8,317 bases of DNA, from contig JAPUHG010000015.1 in assembly GCA_027297845.1 (NCBI GenBank), positions 1-8,317 of the forward strand, given 5' to 3'. The stretch's first letter is position 1. Each line of letters begins with the position of its first letter. The notes beneath the pieces were generated by a model. The model saw only the letters and a list, made by a program, of their open reading frames with translations, was not told the origin of the DNA and ran no database searches. Origin of the DNA: Gammaproteobacteria bacterium (GTDB lineage Bacteria; Pseudomonadota; Gammaproteobacteria; Steroidobacterales; MnTg04). A program made the position numbers and the translations under genes. Shown here piece by piece: positions 1 through 4,675 of this stretch.

Positions 1-229
1 CATTTTTTCAATGACCGGTGCGGATTTTCAGTCCTTGCCTACCTTGTCGCTTCGCGACCCCGCTACCTGGCCGCATCTGGATCATTTGTTCAATGACCGG
101 TGCGGCTTTTCAGTCCTTGCCTACCTTGTCGCTACGCGACCCCGCTACCTGGCCTAATCTGGATCATTTTTTCAATGACAGGTGCGGATTTTCAGTCCTT
201 GCCTACCTTGTCGCTTCGCGACCCCGCTA
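1..229. repeat. 82-bp direct tandem repeat array, at least 2.8 copies
   Basis: Three head-to-tail copies start at 1, 83 and 165 with an exact 82-bp period. The third breaks off near 229 and the array probably continues left of the window. Counted by eye, copies 1 and 2 differ at 5 of 82 positions, while copy 3 differs from copy 1 at one position over 65 bp. Each unit contains a perfect 5-bp inverted repeat, GTCGC/GCGAC with a 3-nt loop, at 46-58, 128-140 and 210-222; the one change inside it (TTC to TAC in copy 2) falls in the loop. Because 82 is not a multiple of 3, the frame changes at every unit, so this is not a protein repeat. The family is not recognised. It may be a dispersed intergenic repeat of this genome, a binding-site array or a structured RNA. 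Confidence 0.93.
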
Positions 230-411
230 TCCAATCCGCCTAATGTGCTGACAGACAACATACCGTCTGGTGCGGATTGATCTTTAGTGGCAAGCCCGAT
301 ACGGGCTGTAGCCCACACCCAATCTGCCCTAAAAGAGGCGCGTATTAAACGCGACACCTCGCGCTGAGTCAAGAAACACGGGGTTTCGCAATACGGTGCG
401 GGGTAAGGCTT
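230..411. other. Non-coding leader between repeat array and egtB promoter, with small inverted repeats
   Basis: No convincing gene is present. Two structures are visible. First, a nested inverted repeat has outer arms AATCCGC (233-239) and GCGGATT (272-278) and inner arms CAGAC (252-256) and GTCTG (265-269). Its right arm lies within GGTGCGGATT (269-278), a 10-bp string also found in repeat copies 1 and 3. Second, a compact hairpin AGCCCG-ATA-CGGGCT lies at 293-307, with a further AGCCC at 310-314 that could pair alternatively with GGGCT. Neither is followed by a T-run, so neither looks like an intrinsic terminator. No riboswitch or operator motif is recognised. Confidence 0.5.
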
Positions 412-441
412 TTGACAGTCATTTGCCTTGGCCGTTACCCT
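412..441 (+). promoter_or_regulatory. Candidate sigma70-type promoter of the egtBD operon
   Basis: A perfect -35 hexamer TTGACA lies at 412-417, followed after 18 bp by a weak -10 match, TACCCT, at 436-441 (3 of 6 consensus bases). Transcription would start near 447-449. That is downstream of the ATG at 444 but about 20 nt before the ATG at 468, so it supports the second ATG as the egtB start. The -10 box is poor, and this is a pattern call only. Confidence 0.4.
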
Positions 442-467
442 AGATGGCCCGTAGTCCGGACCGGATC

Positions 468-1745
468 ATGAATACCCCGCAACCACAGCAGCAAACTGGC
501 GCTGAAACGGACTCCCTCGCGACCCGATATAGGCGAATCCGCCGTCAGACCGAGAGGCTGGTTGAGCCGCTCGCGCCCGAGGATACGGTCGTCCAGAGCA
601 TGCCCGATGTCAGCCCGTCGAAGTGGCACCTGGCCCATACGAGCTGGTTTTTTGAGCGCTTTGTCGTGGGTCCGAATCTGCCCGGTTACACGGAGTTCAG
701 CCCGCAGTTTCATTACCTGTTCAACTCCTATTACTACACGGCTGGCGAAATGCACGCACGATCAGAGCGTGGTCTTTTGTCGCGGCCGACACTGGCCGAG
801 ATTCACGAGTATGGTCAGCACGTAGATTGCCATCTGCTGGAATTACTCGAGCAGCGGGGCAACGACCCCGACGTGGTTTTCCTGATCGAACTGGGACTAA
901 ACCACGAGCAGCAGCACCAGGAGCTGATCCTGACTGACATCAAGCATGTGCTGTCTTGCAACCCGTTGAAACCGGCGTACCGGGAACTGAAACTCGAGCA
1001 GTGTCCAGTCCCGACCGCACTCAGCTATTTACCGATTCCCTCGGGTATAGTCGAAATTGGCGCCGGAAAAACTGGCTTTTGTTTCGACAACGAAACACCG
1101 CGCCACGAGGAACTGGTGTATGGCGGAGGGCTCGCCAGTCGATTAATCACCAACGGTGAATATCGGGAGTTTATCGACGACAAGGGCTATCAAACAGCTG
1201 AGCTTTGGCTCTCAGACGGCTGGGCTACGGTTGGGCAATATGATTGGAAACAACCGATTTACTGGTCCGCTGACTTGGAAACAGAATTCACGCTCCACGG
1301 CGAACAACCTCTGGACCCGAATCGGCCAGTCTGTCATGTCAGTTTGTACGAGGCTGACGCTTTCACTCGGTGGGCGGGACAGCGCTTGCCACGTGAAGCG
1401 GAGTGGGAAGCCCTTGCTGCAAATGAAAAAACCAACGGCAACCTCGGTACCGATGGAACAGACCAACCGTTGCACCCGACTTCTTGCACTGGTTCCGGGA
1501 TGCAGCAAATGTTCGGCGATGTATGGGAGTGGACCGCCTCGGCATACGCCCCCTACCCCGGCTTCAAACCGCTCCAGGGAACGCTCGGTGAATACAATGG
1601 CAAGTTCATGTGCAGCCAACAGGTACTCCGTGGTGGCTCCTGCGTAACTCCGGCCAATCATATTCGTGCCAGTTATCGAAACTTTTTCTACCCGAATTCT
1701 CGCTGGCAATTTAGTGGCATTCGTCTTGCCCAGGATGAAAGCTAG
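468..1745 (+). CDS. egtB: EgtB, hercynylcysteine sulfoxide synthase (ergothioneine biosynthesis)
   Basis: This is a non-heme iron enzyme of the cytoplasmic ergothioneine pathway. It uses O2 to join hercynine to the sulfur of cysteine or gamma-glutamylcysteine as a sulfoxide. The 425-residue product has the family's two-domain form. The N-terminal DinB-like part (about 15-160) carries the expected iron ligands: a histidine in WHLAH (H57) and the pair in NHEQQHQE (H146, H150). The C-terminal FGE/SUMF1-like part (about 190-425) shows RLPREAEWE near 306, GDVWEWTAS near 350, VLRGGS near 386 and RNFFYP near 404. An in-frame ATG at 444 would add 8 residues. The ATG at 468 is preferred because the candidate promoter would start transcription after 444 and because GGA triplets precede 468, although the ribosome site is weak. 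The stop TAG overlaps the egtD start by 1 nt. A SenA-type selenoneine synthase is a related alternative, but the adjacent egtD favours ergothioneine. The sulfur donor cannot be told from sequence by eye. Confidence 0.95.
   Translation: MNTPQPQQQTGAETDSLATRYRRIRRQTERLVEPLAPEDTVVQSMPDVSPSKWHLAHTSWFFERFVVGPNLPGYTEFSPQFHYLFNSYYYTAGEMHARSERGLLSRPTLAEIHEYGQHVDCHLLELLEQRGNDPDVVFLIELGLNHEQQHQELILTDIKHVLSCNPLKPAYRELKLEQCPVPTALSYLPIPSGIVEIGAGKTGFCFDNETPRHEELVYGGGLASRLITNGEYREFIDDKGYQTAELWLSDGWATVGQYDWKQPIYWSADLETEFTLHGEQPLDPNRPVCHVSLYEADAFTRWAGQRLPREAEWEALAANEKTNGNLGTDGTDQPLHPTSCTGSGMQQMFGDVWEWTASAYAPYPGFKPLQGTLGEYNGKFMCSQQVLRGGSCVTPANHIRASYRNFFYPNSRWQFSGIRLAQDES
1732..1735 (+). promoter_or_regulatory. 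Ribosome binding site of egtD
   Basis: AGGA lies 9 nt before the GTG at 1745, inside the last codons of egtB. It supports the GTG as the true egtD start and implies coupled translation, since the egtB stop TAG (1743-1745) shares its final G with that GTG. Confidence 0.6.
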
Positions 1746-2719
1746 TGAGCCAGCCAGCTTTAAAACCGATTATCCTGATCGACTATCACCCGCCCAGCGG
1801 CGATATCCGTCAGGAGGTACTGGAGGGCCTGGCACTGCCGCAGAAACGTCTGTCACCAAAGTGGTTTTACGACGAAGAAGGGTCTCGGTTATTCGATCAG
1901 ATTACCAGGCTGCCCGAGTATTACCCGACTCGAACGGAGCTCGGAATTTTGCATACGCATATCGGGGAGATGGCTGAGCTAATCGGCAGCCGCGCAGCCA
2001 TTGTGGAATTCGGTGCCGGCTCGAGTGTCAAGATCCGGATATTGCTCGACAATCTCAATGAACCCGCTGCCTTTATTCCGGTGGATATTTCGGGAGAGCA
2101 CCTGCTCGATGCGGCGCGACAACTTGCGATGGATTATCCGAACCTGGAGATTCTGCCAGTCTGCGCCGATTTTACCCAAGCGTTCGATCTTCCCGTGCCG
2201 GCGGAAACAGCTAATCGCAACCTGGTTTTCTTCCCGGGCTCAACCATTGGTAATTTCAGTCTCGAGCAAGCTAGACAGCTGCTTAAAGTTATGGCGATCG
2301 AAGCCGGCGCCGGTGGCGGGCTGCTGATCGGGGTGGATCTCAAGAAAGACTCAGCTACGCTCGAGAGCGCCTACAACGATGCCGCTGGTGTGACCGCGGA
2401 ATTCAACCTGAATCTTCTTGCGCGACTTAACCGCGAACTGGACGCCGATTTTGACCTAAACTCATTCGCCCATCGCGCTGTGTACAACGAAGACAAGGGC
2501 CGTATCGAGATGCACCTGGTCAGCGAGAAAAATCAGTCGGTCAATATTGCTGGTCAGCAAATTGATTTTGCGGCAGGCGAGCACATTCTGACCGAATGTT
2601 CCCATAAGTATGAATTACAGGAGTTTGCGGAGCTGGCCGCTGAGGCCGGTTTTACCATGCGCAAAGTCTGGACGGACCCAGAAAAGATGTTCAGCGTCCA
2701 GTATCTCGAATTGGCTTAA
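1745..2719 (+). CDS. egtD: EgtD, L-histidine N(alpha)-methyltransferase
   Basis: EgtD transfers three methyl groups from S-adenosylmethionine to the alpha-amino group of histidine, giving hercynine, the EgtB substrate. The 324-residue product matches the family length (321 in Mycobacterium smegmatis). The SAM-binding glycine motif is VEFGAGSS (87-94). Residues matching the known histidine-binding set occur in their usual motifs: Y60 in EYYPTRTE, N170 in GSTIGNF, Y210 in ESAYND, M256 in IEMHL, and E284/S286 in TECSHKY. The SAM and substrate sites therefore both look intact. The start is a GTG sharing one base with the egtB stop, with AGGA 9 nt upstream. The gene ends in a convergent 4-bp overlap (2716-2719, TTAA) with yggX. 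An egtE C-S lyase does not follow, so the last step must be encoded elsewhere or done by a general PLP lyase (inference). Confidence 0.97.
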   Translation: MSQPALKPIILIDYHPPSGDIRQEVLEGLALPQKRLSPKWFYDEEGSRLFDQITRLPEYYPTRTELGILHTHIGEMAELIGSRAAIVEFGAGSSVKIRILLDNLNEPAAFIPVDISGEHLLDAARQLAMDYPNLEILPVCADFTQAFDLPVPAETANRNLVFFPGSTIGNFSLEQARQLLKVMAIEAGAGGGLLIGVDLKKDSATLESAYNDAAGVTAEFNLNLLARLNRELDADFDLNSFAHRAVYNEDKGRIEMHLVSEKNQSVNIAGQQIDFAAGEHILTECSHKYELQEFAELAAEAGFTMRKVWTDPEKMFSVQYLELA

Positions 2720-2991
2720 TCGGCATCGGGCTCAACAAATTCATCCGGTCGCGCCGAGCCTTCGCCAAAAAAGAATTTCTCCATCTCGGTTTCCAGGAAT
2801 TTGCGTGCTTCCGGCTGGATCGCAACCAGCCGGTACTCGTTGATCAACATCGTCTGATGCGCCAACCATTCCTGCCAGGCGGGCTTGGACACGCTTTCAA
2901 AAATTCTCTTGCCCAGATCGCCGGGCCATGGTTGCGCATCCAGACCTTCTGCTTCTTTTTTCAAACGAACACACTGAACCATCCGTGACAT
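2716..2991 (-). CDS. yggX: YggX family Fe(2+)-trafficking / Fe-S oxidative damage protection protein
   Basis: YggX is a small cytoplasmic protein linked in Escherichia and Salmonella to labile iron and to protecting iron-sulfur enzymes from oxidants. The 91-residue product has the E. coli length and aligns along it: MSRMVQC with the conserved cysteine at position 7, then KKEAEGLD, PGDLGKRI, the tryptophan-rich AWQEWLAHQTMLINE (39-53), and a C-terminal FLETEMEKFFFGE helix. The ATG at 2991 is preferred to an in-frame GTG at 2994, because the family starts with MSR and because a strong GGGGAGAG ribosome site lies 6 nt before that ATG. It is the last gene of the reverse operon. Its start shares one base with the mutY stop (TGATG), and its stop TAA overlaps the convergent egtD stop. 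MutY itself has an iron-sulfur cluster, which gives the pairing functional sense (inference). Confidence 0.97.
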   Translation of the reverse strand: MSRMVQCVRLKKEAEGLDAQPWPGDLGKRIFESVSKPAWQEWLAHQTMLINEYRLVAIQPEARKFLETEMEKFFFGEGSARPDEFVEPDAD

Positions 2992-4070
2992 CACTGACTC
3001 TCCCCGCTAATTGCGTATCTTCTCATCAACTGACTGACCGGTGCGGCCATTCCCGGTAACTGCGAAGCGTCGCCGTTATACCAGACCTTCTGCCCATCAT
3101 CCATAACCCTATCGGCAACACCGTTGGCGACAACATCCAGCAGTATTGGCCGGATGTTCATTTCAAAGTGGCTAAGGCTATGTTTGATTTTCTCCAGCAG
3201 CCGACTATTTTCTACCCGACAAGACAACGTGGTCTGACACCATTCCGCAGCGTCGCTTGCCATTTCGATTTCCGGGAAGCTCCACAAACCACCCCAAATA
3301 CCGTTGTCCGGTCGCCGCTCGAGATAGACGGAGCCATCCGGCAGGCGTGCGATCAGCATGAAAACATCGCGCTGTTTTCTTTCACCCGTCGGCTTTCGCC
3401 CGGGAAAGGCGAGTTGCCGTCCATTCGCGTTGGCCAGGCATCCAACTGCAAGCGGACAGCCACCACAATCGGGCCGACGCCGACAGACCGTAGCGCCCAG
3501 GTCCATGATGGCTTGCGTATATTTTCTGATGTTTTTTTTCGGTAAATGCCGCTCTGACAGTGACCAGAGCTTCTTGAGTACATCAGACTTCCCTGGCCAG
3601 CCCTCAATCTGGTGGTAACGCGCCAACACTCTTTTGACATTGCCATCGAGAATCGCGAAGCGTTGCCCATGCGCCAACGCCAGGATCGCGCCGGCGGTGG
3701 AACGACCGATACCGGGGAGCTGCATCAGCTGATCCAGCGACTTCGGCAGCTTGCCGTCGTGTTGTTCGATCACCAACTTGGCCGCGGCGTGCAGGTTTCT
3801 GCCGCGCGCGTAATAACCCAGACCGGACCAGAGTTGCAAAACCTGGTCGGATGTCGCCGCCGCTAACGCGGCCAGATCGGGAAACTGCCGGGCAAAATTG
3901 TTGAAATAGGGGATCACGGTGCCGACCTGGGTCTGCTGCAACATGATTTCAGAGACCCAGACCCGATAGGGTGTGGGATCCGTCTGCCAGGGTAAATCCT
4001 TGCGGCCATTTTCTTCATACCAGACCAGTAGCTGGCTGGCGAAGGCATCCACTGTCTTGTTTTTGCTCAC
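2991..4070 (-). CDS. mutY: MutY, A/G-specific adenine DNA glycosylase
   Basis: MutY removes adenine paired with 8-oxoguanine, starting base excision repair that prevents G:C to T:A mutations. The 359-residue product has all family parts: the catalytic glutamate E41 in WVSEIMLQQTQV, the helix-hairpin-helix LPGIGRSTAGAI (118-129) with D142 in LDGNVKRV, an iron-sulfur loop with cysteines 196, 202, 205 and 211, and a C-terminal NUDIX-like 8-oxoG-recognition domain (about 235-350) containing GIWGGLWSFPE and HSLSHFEM. Two deviations are visible. The first cysteine pair is spaced C-X5-C, not the usual C-X6-C, and the loop usually written F-S-H reads L-S-H. The start is a GTG within a 4-nt overlap (GTGA, 4067-4070) with the upstream gene; the ribosome site is weak, so translation probably depends on coupling. 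The stop shares one base with the yggX start. Confidence 0.97.
   Translation of the reverse strand: MSKNKTVDAFASQLLVWYEENGRKDLPWQTDPTPYRVWVSEIMLQQTQVGTVIPYFNNFARQFPDLAALAAATSDQVLQLWSGLGYYARGRNLHAAAKLVIEQHDGKLPKSLDQLMQLPGIGRSTAGAILALAHGQRFAILDGNVKRVLARYHQIEGWPGKSDVLKKLWSLSERHLPKKNIRKYTQAIMDLGATVCRRRPDCGGCPLAVGCLANANGRQLAFPGRKPTGERKQRDVFMLIARLPDGSVYLERRPDNGIWGGLWSFPEIEMASDAAEWCQTTLSCRVENSRLLEKIKHSLSHFEMNIRPILLDVVANGVADRVMDDGQKVWYNGDASQLPGMAAPVSQLMRRYAISGESQ
2998..3005 (-). promoter_or_regulatory. Strong ribosome binding site of yggX
   Basis: On the reverse strand GGGGAGAG ends 6 nt before the ATG at 2991, inside the final codons of mutY. It decides the ATG over the GTG three bases upstream. 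It suggests that yggX can be translated at a higher rate than mutY, whose own start has no clear Shine-Dalgarno match. Confidence 0.7.
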
Positions 4071-4675
4071 TGGGCTTGACGGCGGCGTTTGCGTTTGATG
4101 GCCGGTGGTTCCTCGGCGCTCAAGCCCGCCGCGATGCGCGCGTAATACTCGACCCGAAAAATTGCTCTTCGACCACCCTTGCGCATCATTCTTTTGATAA
4201 TCATAGGTCCTATCAAAGGCGGCACCCAGAAGGCGGGGTCGAGTTCCTGACGGTAGCTGATGACGGTGCCATCACCCTCCTCGCTCAGAAGCCATTCGGA
4301 GATTCCGTAATCAATATTGCTCTGCTCGGGAACGGTCACCGTGCTAATTTTGTGGACCGGCTCCATTGTCAACCGGTCAACCTTTTCGATTTTACCGCAG
4401 AAAAGAAAAACGCATTTCCTGGTCAATGTATAGACTTGCGGTGTCCCGTCTTCCGCCGGTTCAACGAAATGGCTTTCGACAATCGCGCTGGTGAGACGGT
4501 TCAGATTTTCGTAGTCAACCAGCACCTCGTAGACATTGCTGATCGGCGCGTCGATATAGCTGATCGAGTCCACGAAGTACACGCCGCCGGTTTTCGTTAC
4601 CTCAAGTTTGCGAATTTCCGCTGCGCTCGCCACAAACGAGCACAAAACAAGCAATATCGGAAATAGATTTTTCAT
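4067..4675 (-). CDS. Secreted SRPBCC/START-like domain protein, function unknown
   Basis: This 202-residue product has a clear signal peptide: MKN, a hydrophobic stretch (4-15), then ASA-A, with likely cleavage after residue 18 or 19. C12 lacks a lipobox, so a lipoprotein is unlikely. The mature part resembles the SRPBCC/START fold (polyketide cyclase, coenzyme Q-binding type): a strand leading to IDAPISNVYEVLVDYENLNRL (41-61), a typical fold opening, then alternating strands and a long C-terminal helix. Such folds hold lipids or other hydrophobic ligands, but the ligand here is unknown. C88 and C93 (C-X4-C) could form a disulfide in the periplasm. The C-terminus is very basic (KRKRRR). The ATG overlaps the asmA-like stop by 4 nt (ATGA) and its own stop overlaps the mutY start by 4 nt, so it is embedded in the operon. 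The fold call is by pattern only. Confidence 0.85.
   Translation of the reverse strand: MKNLFPILLVLCSFVASAAEIRKLEVTKTGGVYFVDSISYIDAPISNVYEVLVDYENLNRLTSAIVESHFVEPAEDGTPQVYTLTRKCVFLFCGKIEKVDRLTMEPVHKISTVTVPEQSNIDYGISEWLLSEEGDGTVISYRQELDPAFWVPPLIGPMIIKRMMRKGGRRAIFRVEYYARIAAGLSAEEPPAIKRKRRRQAQ

Noticed and set aside
1..229. CRISPR array or integron attC array
   Set aside because: The units abut with no unique spacers, are too long for CRISPR repeats, and lack the attC core sites and intervening cassettes.
18..251. Open frame of 77 codons across the tandem repeat (plus strand)
   Set aside because: It reads the 82-bp repeat in a different frame in each copy, so it does not encode a protein repeat, and it has no recognisable domain or ribosome site. 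It is a by-product of the repeat.
1212..1709. 165-codon open frame on the minus strand
   Set aside because: It lies entirely within egtB, whose catalytic motifs establish the coding strand.
3035..3046. TGACCGGTGCGG in mutY, identical to 12 bp of the tandem repeat
   Set aside because: The match does not extend further and falls in coding sequence for a conserved domain, so chance is the simplest explanation.
3971..4666. 231-codon open frame on the plus strand
   Set aside because: It lies opposite the SRPBCC gene and the mutY start, which have a signal peptide, domain pattern and coupled overlaps. The plus-strand product has no recognisable features.
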